Notes: a model not told the origin generated them from the letters alone. Positions 15,908 to 24,924 are shown, counted from the stretch's first letter. The stretch is DNA of 64,000 nt from Oceanospirillaceae bacterium ASP10-02a (GCA_905182035.1 CAJIZL010000005.1:1-64000); one strand, 5' to 3'. Translations and numbers: made by a program.

Positions 15908-17560
15908 TTAAGACCACCACATTTTTTCTAGATGAAACTCAAACGCAGGATGCATTTCGGCATTCATTAGGCCTGGCTTGTTATGCCGATATAAAGAACG
16001 CCAATATGGCTGAATAATGACGCCTTCATCTTGCATAATAGCCTCGATCTTGGCCATGATTTTGCGGCGTTCATCGGCGTCAGGAACCGCCATAGCTTGT
16101 GATAACAAACTATCAAACTCTTTATTAGCGAAACCAGCTTCGTTCCAAGCTTCACCACTGCGGTAGGCTAGTGCCAACACCTGCACACCCAAAGGACGTT
16201 GATTCCAGTTGGTGGAGGAGAAGGGGTATTTTACCCAGTCATTCCAGAAGGTAGAACCTGGTAAAATGGTGCGCTTAACCTTAATGCCTGCTTGGCGCAA
16301 TTGGGCGGCCACGGCATCTGTGGTGTTGCGGCGCCAATCGTCGTCGATGGATATAAGCTCATGTTCATAATCCCCCATACCGGCTTCGTCCATGAGCGCT
16401 TTTGCTGCTGCACCATCAACCTTCTGGGCAGGCAAGGCTGCATACTCGGGATGAACTGGGCAAACGTGGTGGTTTTCTGCTGGTGTGCCATGGCCAGAGT
16501 AGCCAAGTTCTAAACATATATTATTGTCAACAGCCATCGCTAAGGCCTGACGTACGCGTTTATCAGCATAGGGCTTAATGCCATCCACTTCAGCCTGCTG
16601 ATTAGGACGGATGACTATAGTAGCTGCCGTCACTGCTGACGTTTTTATCCAACCTAAGTCATCAAACATGCCGATAAATTCACCAGCAACGTCGTAGGTT
16701 ATATCAAATTCATCCGCGTCAGCGCCGGCTACAATAGCACCGTAGTCGGTGCCATAGTCGATCATTTCAATACGGTCAAGGTATGCCCCTTCGCCCCACC
16801 ATGAATGGGACTCATTGCGTACCAACACGGCCTTAACACCCACCTCGAGACTTTCAGGAGAGTATGGGCCAGTACCTATGGCATTGCCTATCATATTATC
16901 ACTGTCATGGCTTGAATGGACAATAGCTGCAGGGTAGTCAGTCATGCCTGGAATAATAGAAATATCTGGAGCCAAAAGATTGAGCTGCACGGTATGGCTA
17001 TCCACCACTTCAATGGCTCCTGCTCGTGCTTTGCCAGTATCGGTATCTATTAAGGAATTCATACGACCAGCCATGGAGTTGCCTTCCACGCTCTTGTCAC
17101 ACCAACCAATCATATTGCGAGCCACGTCATCGGCAGTGAAGGCATCGCCATTATTCCAGGTTACGCCCTTGCGCACGTTAAGTGTGAACACAGTAGCATC
17201 GTTATTGGCTGACCAACTTTCGAGCAATTGGCCTTCCATAGTGCCATCAGTATTAATACGTACCAGGTATTCTAACCAACCACGGCTGAAGTTGGCTATT
17301 TGGGACCAGTCATAGGTGCGTGGGTCTTTCATGGCCCGGACTTCCGTTTGATAACGCAAGGTGCCACCCATTTTAGGCGTGCCGGCCATGGCCATTGGCG
17401 CGACTAAACCAATCATGCTGTATGCCGCAATTGCGCTGGCACCCAAGGCAGAGGCACGTACAAAAAATTCTCGACGTGAAAGTTGGCCTTGTAAGTATTC
17501 ATTTTTATACATGTCAACAACGGGATGCGTTGCTTTATCTATGTCAGTGGACTTCGTCAT
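15908..17560 (-). CDS. Oligopeptide-type ABC substrate-binding protein, Tat-exported
   Basis: I chose ATG 17560 (GGAGAG upstream) over the longer frame, giving 550 residues. The N-terminus carries a twin-arginine signal: SRREFF at residues 28-33, then a long hydrophobic stretch ending APMAMA. The mature protein is SBP_bac_5 type ([54 protein letters not shown]). Oligopeptide-type binding proteins also carry opines, nickel, sugars and quaternary amines, so the ligand is open. The inverted-repeat arm at 17848-17970 lies upstream, linking it to the mttB regulon. Confidence 0.93.
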   Translation of the reverse strand: MTKSTDIDKATHPVVDMYKNEYLQGQLSRREFFVRASALGASAIAAYSMIGLVAPMAMAGTPKMGGTLRYQTEVRAMKDPRTYDWSQIANFSRGWLEYLVRINTDGTMEGQLLESWSANNDATVFTLNVRKGVTWNNGDAFTADDVARNMIGWCDKSVEGNSMAGRMNSLIDTDTGKARAGAIEVVDSHTVQLNLLAPDISIIPGMTDYPAAIVHSSHDSDNMIGNAIGTGPYSPESLEVGVKAVLVRNESHSWWGEGAYLDRIEMIDYGTDYGAIVAGADADEFDITYDVAGEFIGMFDDLGWIKTSAVTAATIVIRPNQQAEVDGIKPYADKRVRQALAMAVDNNICLELGYSGHGTPAENHHVCPVHPEYAALPAQKVDGAAAKALMDEAGMGDYEHELISIDDDWRRNTTDAVAAQLRQAGIKVKRTILPGSTFWNDWVKYPFSSTNWNQRPLGVQVLALAYRSGEAWNEAGFANKEFDSLLSQAMAVPDADERRKIMAKIEAIMQDEGVIIQPYWRSLYRHNKPGLMNAEMHPAFEFHLEKMWWS

Positions 17561-18093
17561 TCTATACTCTCCGGTTGTTATTGTTACGGACGGCAAGGTC
17601 CGGTTTTGTAGTCTAATGCTAGACTTTTTCACAGCTGAATATGATAGTTTAGCCTATTACTCAGAGGCATCAATGCACGGTGGTAGGCTAATCTATAAAT
17701 ACCAGATCTGACTACATTTGGCTCAAACCCATTCGCTTCATTTATTTCTTAGAGCTCACGTACTCTCCAAGTCTCTTCAAGTTCTACAGATCATTTGCAC
17801 CCTTGTCAAATTTGCACACTTACCAAATAAGTATCTATGGCAGCACATTACGGCTTATTAAATTAACCTGAGGCATAATACATAGCCTCTCAAGTAATGG
17901 GTTTATACCATACACGATAGCATTCAAGAGATTACAAACTGGAGACTGAATCGACAATAAGTGGAATTAGCATTTTCATAATGATATCCCATCTTTTTTA
18001 TAATGTACGAAAAATCTACATCCGCCAACAATAACGCCTTGATTAGTCCCTGGTGGATAATAAATAATTTGGTTCTTGCTAAAACTGAGACTT
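17561..18093. other. Intergenic region between importer operon and AraC gene
   Basis: This 533-bp stretch lies upstream of the importer operon and downstream of the regulator gene. It contains the left arm of the inverted repeat (17848-17970) and otherwise no recognisable gene. The distance from the TGTCGAT element to the importer start is ~390 bp, unusually long for a promoter-proximal operator. Confidence 0.6.
17848..17970 (-). repeat. Inverted-repeat arm L: decayed copy of the mttB promoter and start
   Basis: Read on the minus strand, this segment matches 19138-19261 at roughly 85% identity with one gap. It includes TTATTGTCGATTCAGT, TTGAATGCTATCGTGTA, GAGGCTAT, GCCTCAGGT and the sequence around the mttB start, where ATGAGCCGTA reads ATAAGCCGTA. 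It therefore copies promoter, ribosome-binding site and the first codons of mttB with the start codon lost. It could still serve as operator and promoter for the importer operon that it faces. Confidence 0.8.
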
Positions 18094-19083
18094 TCAACCT
18101 CCTAAAGTAGGACTAGGTAATTTGTCTCTTGTACGTTCTTGCCGAGGTGATATTAAAAATTTTGATCGGTAGCATTTTGCCAAATAGGAAGTCGAATTAA
18201 AACCACAGGCGGTAGCAATAGCAAAGGTAGAAAGACTGGTTTGTTGTAAAAGTAGTTGGGCTTTGTTGAGTCTTAAATCTAGGTAATACTGCGCAGGCCT
18301 TAGGCCGAAATGATGTTTAAATAGTCGCTCCAACTGACGCAAAGATAAGTTTGATTTGCTGGCAATCTGTGCTTGAGACATAGGATCTTCAGTGCAGCTC
18401 TGCATTAACTCAATAGCTTTGATTAGCGCTGGGTGATGAATGCTTAATCTAGTTTGGGTAGCCATGCGCTGGTGTGCATGGGCATCACGGATGCTAGGGT
18501 GAATGCATTGCTCTGCCACGTCCTTTGCCAGTTTCAGGCCATGTTGTTGGGTGATGAGTTGGAGCATCATATCAAGCCCTGATAAGCCGCCTGAGCATGT
18601 CATGAAGTGGGTATCCATTTCATACAATTCACCAGTAATATTTAACAAGGGGAACTCTTCCTTAAAACTGTCAATGTTTTCCCAGTGGATGGTGCAGGGG
18701 CTTTGGTTTAGTAATTTGGCTCGAGCCAGCAACAAACTGCCAGTTGACGTAGAGCCTAAGGTGATGGAGAGGCGTGATAAGCGCCTCAACCATCGGCTGA
18801 GGACTGGGTCATCATGGTTTTCTACATCGATGCCTGCTACAACGATCAGGGCATCTAAATCTTCTGTATCTGCCATCTCACGCGTGGCAGCAACGTCTAT
18901 ACCGTTGCTTGCTCTCACCGGTAGGTAGTCTTTGCTGTAAAATGACCACTCATACAAATTACACTTGCTAAGCCGGTTAGCTATTCTCAGCGGCTCAACA
19001 GCAGCTGACATGGAGAGCATGGAGAACTGAGCGATAAGGAAAAATCCAATCTGCGTTGGATTACTGGCGTAGTTTGGTTGCAT
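18094..19083 (-). CDS. GlxA-type AraC-family regulator (GATase-like domain)
   Basis: This 329-residue protein starts at ATG 19083 with AGAGGA upstream. The N-terminal DJ-1/PfpI-like domain (IGFFLIAQFSMLSMSAAVEPLRIANRL; DALIVVAGIDVEN; TGSLLLARAKLLN) senses a ligand in this class. The C-terminal AraC double HTH covers residues ~225-320 (QAQIASKSNLSLRQLERLFKHHFGLRPAQYYLDLRLNKAQLLL; IATACGFNSTSYLAKCYRSKF). Characterised relatives (ArgR, GbdR, CdhR, SouR) respond to arginine, glycine betaine, carnitine and sarcosine. Its gene lies between the two inverted-repeat arms, so it is the obvious activator of both flanking operons. Confidence 0.93.
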   Translation of the reverse strand: MQPNYASNPTQIGFFLIAQFSMLSMSAAVEPLRIANRLSKCNLYEWSFYSKDYLPVRASNGIDVAATREMADTEDLDALIVVAGIDVENHDDPVLSRWLRRLSRLSITLGSTSTGSLLLARAKLLNQSPCTIHWENIDSFKEEFPLLNITGELYEMDTHFMTCSGGLSGLDMMLQLITQQHGLKLAKDVAEQCIHPSIRDAHAHQRMATQTRLSIHHPALIKAIELMQSCTEDPMSQAQIASKSNLSLRQLERLFKHHFGLRPAQYYLDLRLNKAQLLLQQTSLSTFAIATACGFNSTSYLAKCYRSKFLISPRQERTRDKLPSPTLGG

Positions 19084-19137
19084 GTTGAATCCTCTGACAA
19101 GCTTAGGGTATCGGTCAATTTATGTTTATACAACTTT

Positions 19138-19261
19138 TAATTCCGCTTATTGTCGATTTAGTTTCTTTTTTTTAATCTTTTGAATGCTATCGTGTACGGT
19201 ACAAACCCGTTACTAAGAGGCTATTTATTAGGCCTCAGGTGAAATTAATGAGCCGTATTGC
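19138..19261 (+). repeat. Inverted-repeat arm R: mttB promoter, operator and start
   Basis: This contains TTATTGTCGATTTAGT (19148-19163), TTTTGAATGCTATCGTGTA (~19177-19195), a possible -10 GGTACAAA and the AGGTGA ribosome-binding site before ATG 19248. It is repeated inversely at 17848-17970, and its upstream ~74 bp recur in direct orientation at 10037-10110. The two TCG-containing half-sites about 36 bp apart are candidate binding sites for the AraC-type regulator. Confidence 0.78.
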
Positions 19262-20807
19262 TGGTCGCCACCGCAGAGTCAAACAAGAAACAATTAATCC
19301 ATGTGCTATTCCCCAGCTCGAGCGACAGGTAAAACGTAACCGCTTTGCACCTATCGCAGCCTTGGAACCAGAGCAAGTGGAGCTTATCCACCAAGCGTCG
19401 ATGGACATACTTGAACAGTTGGGCATCGAAGTTATGGGTCAAGAAGCTCTAGACTTATTCAAGCAGGCTGGGGCAGACGTTGATGATGCTGGTGTGGTGC
19501 GAATGGATCGCGCGCTGGTAATGGAATGTATCAGCAAAGCGCCTGCGCAATTCACCCTAACCCCACGTAACCCAGACAATGCCTTGGAGATTGGATCCAA
19601 CGTGATCCATTTTGGGTTGACCTCTGGCCCCCCCAACGTGCACGACTGCGTGAATGGTCGCCGCCTTGGTAACTTTGCAGATTATGAGCACATGATCCGC
19701 TTTGGACAGTACTTTAATGTTATCGATTTTTTTGGCAACCAGGCTTTGGCACCAACGGATTTACCACCTAATACTCGGCATCTAGACACCACTTTTGCCA
19801 CTCTAACTCTAGCTGATAAGGTGTTTCTTGCCCAAGGCATTGGTGCAGGCCGTGTCAAAGATGCAGTTGCCATGAACGCAATTGCCAATGGCATGAGCTT
19901 GCAAGAGCTGGCTCAAAATCCCGCTACCATGACCAATATTAATATTAACTCACCACGCAAATTGGATGACAGTATGGCCTATGGTGCTATGCAAATGGCA
20001 AAAATGGGTCAGGCCGTCACCGTTACTCCATTTACCCTCATGGGGGCGATGACACCAACCACCATGGCTGGTGCTTTAGCACAACAAAATGCCGAGGCAT
20101 TGCTGGGCATTGCCTTGGTGCAGTTAACCAAAGCAGGTGCTCCAGTCGTTTATGGTGGTTTTACTTCAAACGTAGATATGCGTTCTGGCGCTCCAGCCTT
20201 TGGCACACCAGAAAATTGCCTAGCCAACATGGCGAGTGGACAAATGGCACGACGATATAACTTGCCTTATCGGACGAGTGCCTGCAACGCCTCTAATGCA
20301 GTGGATGGTCAGGCGGTATATGAAACCCAAATGGCTTTGTGGGGCTCTGTCATGGGTCATGGAAATTTGATTTATCATGCCGCCGGTTGGTTAGAAGGTG
20401 GTTTGGTCGCGTCGTTTGAAAAAATTGTTATGGATTGTGAGATGCTCCAGCACATGGCAGTAATGTTGCAACCCCTAAAAATTGACCGCATAGAAATTGG
20501 TATTGAAGCGATGGATGAAGTGGGGCCTGGTGGGCATTTCTTTGGTTCCAGTCACACCATCGAACGCTATAAAACCGCTTTTTATCAACCCTTTTTGAGC
20601 GACTGGAAAAATCACGAAAGCTGGGTTGAAGCTGGGTCTAAAGATGCTACTATGCGGGCTACAGAAATTTGGCAGAAAATTTTAGCTGAATTCGAACCGC
20701 CAAAACTTGATTTGTCTCGGCGTGAAGAACTTGAAGCCTATGTGGCTAAGCGCAAAGAAGAGCTGGGTAGGGCTGAACCTATGCTGGAACCGATCGAAAT
20801 AGATTAG
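19248..20807 (+). CDS. MttB-superfamily (trimethylamine methyltransferase-like) protein
   Basis: I used ATG 19248 (AGGTGA six bases upstream) rather than GTG 19239; the product is 519 residues. Family features include HQASMDILEQLGIEVMGQEALDLFKQAGADVD, the HFGLTSGPPNVHD segment, GAMTPTTMAGALAQQNAEALLG and MGHGNLIYHAAGWLEGGLVASFEKIVMDCEML. There is no in-frame amber codon, so it is the non-pyrrolysine branch. Characterised members (MtgB, MtpB, MtcB) demethylate glycine betaine, proline betaine and carnitine to a corrinoid protein. No corrinoid protein or reactivase is in the window, so the methyl acceptor is unknown. It leads an operon with the oxygenase and aldolase genes. Confidence 0.92.
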   Translation: MSRIAGRHRRVKQETINPCAIPQLERQVKRNRFAPIAALEPEQVELIHQASMDILEQLGIEVMGQEALDLFKQAGADVDDAGVVRMDRALVMECISKAPAQFTLTPRNPDNALEIGSNVIHFGLTSGPPNVHDCVNGRRLGNFADYEHMIRFGQYFNVIDFFGNQALAPTDLPPNTRHLDTTFATLTLADKVFLAQGIGAGRVKDAVAMNAIANGMSLQELAQNPATMTNININSPRKLDDSMAYGAMQMAKMGQAVTVTPFTLMGAMTPTTMAGALAQQNAEALLGIALVQLTKAGAPVVYGGFTSNVDMRSGAPAFGTPENCLANMASGQMARRYNLPYRTSACNASNAVDGQAVYETQMALWGSVMGHGNLIYHAAGWLEGGLVASFEKIVMDCEMLQHMAVMLQPLKIDRIEIGIEAMDEVGPGGHFFGSSHTIERYKTAFYQPFLSDWKNHESWVEAGSKDATMRATEIWQKILAEFEPPKLDLSRREELEAYVAKRKEELGRAEPMLEPIEID

Positions 20808-20840
20808 CATCGCCTTATATAGACAGTTTTAGGAGTTTTT

Positions 20841-21533
20841 ATGTCGCGCATTACCTCCACTGAAGCAGATGCCAAGCAAATGATAACGTGGCTTGAAAGC
20901 AAGTATGACACTGAGTCGGTTGCCAGTTTTAAGGCTGGCCCAGGTATTCAAAAGTTGCAATTAAAGTTTGATATCGACAAGTTACGCCAGTGTTATCATG
21001 ACATGCAAGATCAACTGGAAGACTTAGGTTCAGGTTTTCATGTAATGGCCCTAACGCGGCGCCCGGGTGTCGAGCACCCCACTCCCGAGGACAACTGCGG
21101 TCGGTTTTGGACTAGAGTGGATGACAGCTATGCTGAAGTCCCTCGAGACATTATGGTTGATGAGTCAGCGTATAGTGAGTTTAATCCACTATTTGCAGAC
21201 ACTTATTTAGCCGAAGTTTATGAGCAGCTTATCGCTCGATTTCCCATTGGTCGTATGAGAGTGTTAGGGAAAGATCCTTATAATTGCAATTCTTGGCATC
21301 GAGATCCAGAGCCGCGTTTGCACATTCCTATTATCAGTAACCCCGGCTCTTTATTTGTCGTCAACCACCATTGCACTCACTTACCTGCCGATGGTTCGGT
21401 TTATTTTACCGATACTCGTGGCTATCACACGGCGTTAAATGGGGGTGAAGAATCTAGAGTACATATTGTGGCAGCGCTACCTTATGCTGGGCAGCAGGTC
21501 AGTGACCTACAAGCGTTAGGAAAACAGGTCTAA
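20841..21533 (+). CDS. Asp/Asn-hydroxylase-like 2-oxoglutarate/Fe(II) oxygenase
   Basis: This 230-residue protein has ATG 20841 preceded by AGGAG. The iron-binding facial triad is visible as H153-x-D155 in NSWHRDPEPRLHIPI and the distal H196 in GYHTALNGG; R206 in ESRVHIV is placed to bind 2-oxoglutarate. The arrangement is that of the aspartyl/asparaginyl beta-hydroxylase group (Asp_Arg_Hydrox). Members hydroxylate the beta carbon of amino acid residues or free amino acids. Position between a methyltransferase and a threonine aldolase suggests it makes a beta-hydroxy-alpha-amino acid for aldol cleavage. The substrate is inferred, not shown. Confidence 0.85.
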   Translation: MSRITSTEADAKQMITWLESKYDTESVASFKAGPGIQKLQLKFDIDKLRQCYHDMQDQLEDLGSGFHVMALTRRPGVEHPTPEDNCGRFWTRVDDSYAEVPRDIMVDESAYSEFNPLFADTYLAEVYEQLIARFPIGRMRVLGKDPYNCNSWHRDPEPRLHIPIISNPGSLFVVNHHCTHLPADGSVYFTDTRGYHTALNGGEESRVHIVAALPYAGQQVSDLQALGKQV

Positions 21534-21536
21534 ATT

Positions 21537-22628
21537 ATGACATCACACTACCCATCGGCAGAAACACGAAGCTCTATCAGCAGTCCGATTACCATTGATC
21601 TGCGCAGTGATACCGTTACGCAGCCCAGCCATGCCATGCGCCAGATTATGGCAGACGCGCAAGTGGGGGATGATGTGTATGGTGATGACCCCAATGTTAA
21701 CGCCCTCGAGCACGAAACTGCCGAGTTATTAGGCAAACAATCGGGCCTATTTTTACCCAGTGGCACTATGAGTAACTTAGCTGGCGTGTTGGCCCATTGC
21801 CAGCGGGGTGAAGAGGTTGTGGTGGGTGATAAATACCATATTAGTTGTGATGAAGCGGCTGGTGTAGCAGTGCTGGGCAGTGTGGCTATGCACGCACTGC
21901 AAACGGATGCATTCGGGCGTTTTGACCTTGAACAACTAAATGCTGCTGTGAAACCAAATGATTACCACTGTCCTATGACGCGGCTACTGTGTCTAGAGAA
22001 CACAGTGGGGGGCTGCATTCAAGATCAAGATCATATTGATGCTTTGGTTGACTGTGCCAAATCACATGGGCTTGCTACACACATGGATGGCGCTAGATTA
22101 CTTAATGCTGCAGTAGCCCAAAATGTGCCTCCAGCTCGGCTAGTTCAGTCTATTGACACAGTATCCTTGTGCTTATCTAAAGGCTTAGGTGTGCCTTTGG
22201 GCTCGGTGTTAGTGGGCCCAAGTATAGTCATTGAAAGAGCACGTAGGCTGCGTAAAATGCTAGGTGGGGGAATGCGTCAAGCAGGTATTATTGCAGCAGC
22301 GGGCAGGTATGCCTTACAGCACAATGTGGAGAGGTTAGCGCAGGATCATAAACGAACACAGGAACTCGCCACAGCACTTGAAGGCCTGCAAGGGTTACAT
22401 TTTGACCGGGCTCGAGTACAAACTAATATGTTGTTTTTGCAATCGCCACAAATGCCCGCCTTAGCCAGTTATCTTGCACAGCGTGGTATTGCCATCACCG
22501 CTATTGGGGAAAGTGCTCGTATTGTTTTGCACATGCAAATCGATGATGCTGCTCTGCAGCAGATTACTGAGGCGATACAAGGTTTTTTTACCACGAGTAA
22601 CTTACCCCAGTATGTAGAGCAGGTGTAG
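21537..22628 (+). CDS. Threonine aldolase-family PLP enzyme
   Basis: This 363-residue protein starts at ATG 21537, three bases after the oxygenase stop. Fold-type I features are LRSDTVTQPSHAM, VGDDVYGDDPNVNALE, LFLPSGTMSNL, the PLP-contacting Asp in HMDGARLLNAA (D184), and the Schiff-base lysine K215 in SLCLSKGLGVPLGS. The family cleaves beta-hydroxy-alpha-amino acids to glycine and an aldehyde; fungal members also cleave 3-hydroxytrimethyllysine in carnitine synthesis. Coupling to a hydroxylase fits the same chemistry used catabolically here. The N-terminal ~18 residues are extra compared with short family members. Confidence 0.93.
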   Translation: MTSHYPSAETRSSISSPITIDLRSDTVTQPSHAMRQIMADAQVGDDVYGDDPNVNALEHETAELLGKQSGLFLPSGTMSNLAGVLAHCQRGEEVVVGDKYHISCDEAAGVAVLGSVAMHALQTDAFGRFDLEQLNAAVKPNDYHCPMTRLLCLENTVGGCIQDQDHIDALVDCAKSHGLATHMDGARLLNAAVAQNVPPARLVQSIDTVSLCLSKGLGVPLGSVLVGPSIVIERARRLRKMLGGGMRQAGIIAAAGRYALQHNVERLAQDHKRTQELATALEGLQGLHFDRARVQTNMLFLQSPQMPALASYLAQRGIAITAIGESARIVLHMQIDDAALQQITEAIQGFFTTSNLPQYVEQV

Positions 22629-22804
22629 ACTAAAGGCTCAACATATCAACCATCGTAAAAATTTTAACTCTAAGTTAAGGCCTAATGCACGGGCTCACTG
22701 AGGTCTGATTGATACGGCAAAGCTACTAAAGGTTTGCCTATTACCTCATTATCATGATAATACTAACTGCTGCATCATTAACCTGAAGTCTGTTTTGACG
22801 ATAT

Positions 22805-23479
22805 TTGACTATGCAAACTCTCGCTGTAATCGACGATGATTTAGAAATCCGCCAGCTACTGAGCCAATACCTGAGCCAACAAGGTTTTAAAGTGGTGGCC
22901 TTTGCAGATGGTGAAAAATTCTTACAGGCTGATATGACGCAGTTTGCTTTAGCGGTGTTGGATGTTGGTTTGCCCGGTATAGACGGGCTCGATGTGTGCC
23001 GCAGCTTGCGACAAACGTCCAGCTTACCGGTAATCATGCTCACTGCAGCTAGTGATGACCTAGATCGTATTTTGGGTCTAGAGCTAGGTGCGGATGATTA
23101 TATGGGTAAACCTTTTAATCCCCGGGAATTATTAGCCCGTATCAAGGCCCTGTTGCGCCGAATGCAGGTGCAACAACCCAAGCCAGATTCAGATGCCCCC
23201 TTGCTGCATATAGATGTGCTCAAACGCTGTGTTAGCTATGCTGGCACCAACTTGCCATTGACTGGTGCAGAGTTTGATTTACTCAATTTGCTGTACCAAC
23301 ATCAAGGTGAGGTGCTTAGTCGTGATGCTATTTGCCAAGTTTTGCATGGCCGCAATGCACAGCCTTTCGACCGCTCTATAGATACCAGTATTAGTCGCTT
23401 GCGCAATAAGCTCAATCAGGTGGCAGGAGATAGTATTCAAAATGTGCGTGGCAAAGGTTATGTATTGGTGCTTGCATGA
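22805..23479 (+). CDS. OmpR-family response regulator (GltR-like)
   Basis: This 224-residue protein has a receiver domain with acidic pocket D8-D10, phosphoacceptor D51 in LAVLDVGLPGIDGLD and the conserved Lys in MGKPFNPREL. The winged-helix DNA-binding domain lies at ~130-224 (LTGAEFDLLNLLYQHQGEVLSRD, DTSISRLRNKL, VRGKGYVL). The stop overlaps the kinase start by 4 bp. Position before a kinase and a hexose-type ABC operon is the same as gltR in Pseudomonas, so control of that importer is likely. Confidence 0.93.
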   Translation: MTMQTLAVIDDDLEIRQLLSQYLSQQGFKVVAFADGEKFLQADMTQFALAVLDVGLPGIDGLDVCRSLRQTSSLPVIMLTAASDDLDRILGLELGADDYMGKPFNPRELLARIKALLRRMQVQQPKPDSDAPLLHIDVLKRCVSYAGTNLPLTGAEFDLLNLLYQHQGEVLSRDAICQVLHGRNAQPFDRSIDTSISRLRNKLNQVAGDSIQNVRGKGYVLVLA

Positions 23480-24924
23480 GCTTTGTGACGGGTCTATGGC
23501 TCAGGCTTATACCTAATACTGTTATGGCACGAGTCACATTGGTGCTTTTTTTAGGAATCCTGATCGCCCAGGTGTTTGGCACATGGCTATGGGTTTCGCA
23601 ACTTAAGACCACAGAACACAACCGGTTAATCGAAGTCTCTCAAACCATGGGCTCTCGTATTGGGCAGACCGTAGAGTTTTTCAAAAAGTTACCTGATCAA
23701 TATCGTCATATTGTTTTAGATCAATTGAGGGATATGGGGGGCACGCGATTTTTTGTTTCTGTAAACTCTCAGTACATCGACTTATTGAACATTCCTGAGA
23801 CAGATTTTTCTCAATTGGTGCGGCAACAACTTAGTGCCAGTATTGTTGCTCAAATGGGCCAGACCAAAGGACTGGATATTCAATTTGTTAATTTTGACGA
23901 CTTGAAAATACTTTCTGGTTCTAATTTAATGGTAGATTTGCCACCTAAATGGAAGCGCTTTGCCCTAATAGAGCCTAGTGATGCCAGTCCAGTGGCTGTA
24001 GTGCAACTGCCTGTGGCTAATGAGTGGATATACTTAGCGGCGGTTATCCCCGAAGGCCATATGCTCTCGGGTGTAACCTGGCTTACCAGCGAACGTATGT
24101 TGAGTATTGGTCTAGTGTCTTTAACAGTGTTCTTGCTAACCTTGTTACTGGTGCGCTGGGTGGTGCGGCCACTACGGTTGTTAGCCAGACAAGCAGAAAC
24201 CATTGGCAAAGGACGAAATCCCCGTCATATGCGCGAGCAAGGCTCCAGCGAAATGGTAGCTACCATCCGCGCCTTCAATGCCATGGTTGGGCGTATTCAA
24301 AAATTTACTGGCGACCGAGAACGACTATTTGCCGCCATTTCACATGACCTTAAGACACCTCTTACCCGCGCCCGCTTGCGGGCTGAAATGATTTCAGATA
24401 CCGACCAAAAACTGGCCTTAATAGGTGATTTAGAAAATCTAGAGACCATGGTTAAAGGCAGTTTACAGATGATGAAGGATGATGCCATCCACGAAAATGC
24501 TGAGCGTATTGACCTGAGTCAATTATTGTTGGGTCTAGCGGCACAGAACCAAATATATGGTTTGCCTATCGAGCTAGATATCCAGCCGGGTTTGATCATA
24601 GATGGCCGCAGCATGGCCCTGCAACGCTTATTCAGCAACCTAATTGATAATGCCCTTGCCTATGGTCGAGCGGTAAGTATTATCGCTATCGCCAATGCTC
24701 AAGGTACAGTGATTAGTATTTTGGACCCAGGTCCAGGTTTAAGCGATGCCGACAAAGCTCGAGTTTTTGAACCTTATTACCGCATTAATCAGAAGCCCAG
24801 TGATGATCACGTTGGGCTTGGATTAGGGATTGCGCGCAGTATTGCCAATCTGCATGGTGGTGAATTAGAGCTCAAGGATCGCCGCGGTGGTGGTTTAATG
24901 GTTGAGGTTTATTTCCCTTCGTAA
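23476..24924 (+). CDS. Sensor histidine kinase (GtrS-like)
   Basis: This 482-residue membrane kinase has a first transmembrane helix at ~18-40, a periplasmic sensor domain, and a second helix at ~205-228 (LSIGLVSLTVFLLTLLLVRWVV). A HAMP segment follows (RPLRLLARQAETIGKG), then the H-box AAISHDLKTPLTRARLRAEM near residue 290. The ATPase domain shows N-box LIDNALAYG, G1 LDPGPGLSD and G2 VGLGLGIARSI. It is translationally coupled to the response regulator. In Pseudomonas the equivalent kinase senses 2-ketogluconate or 6-phosphogluconate; ligand identity here is unproven. Confidence 0.93.
   Translation: MSFVTGLWLRLIPNTVMARVTLVLFLGILIAQVFGTWLWVSQLKTTEHNRLIEVSQTMGSRIGQTVEFFKKLPDQYRHIVLDQLRDMGGTRFFVSVNSQYIDLLNIPETDFSQLVRQQLSASIVAQMGQTKGLDIQFVNFDDLKILSGSNLMVDLPPKWKRFALIEPSDASPVAVVQLPVANEWIYLAAVIPEGHMLSGVTWLTSERMLSIGLVSLTVFLLTLLLVRWVVRPLRLLARQAETIGKGRNPRHMREQGSSEMVATIRAFNAMVGRIQKFTGDRERLFAAISHDLKTPLTRARLRAEMISDTDQKLALIGDLENLETMVKGSLQMMKDDAIHENAERIDLSQLLLGLAAQNQIYGLPIELDIQPGLIIDGRSMALQRLFSNLIDNALAYGRAVSIIAIANAQGTVISILDPGPGLSDADKARVFEPYYRINQKPSDDHVGLGLGIARSIANLHGGELELKDRRGGGLMVEVYFPS

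Noticed and set aside
19248-20807. Pyrrolysine-containing trimethylamine methyltransferase
   Set aside because: There is no in-frame TAG in the gene and no pyl genes in the window.
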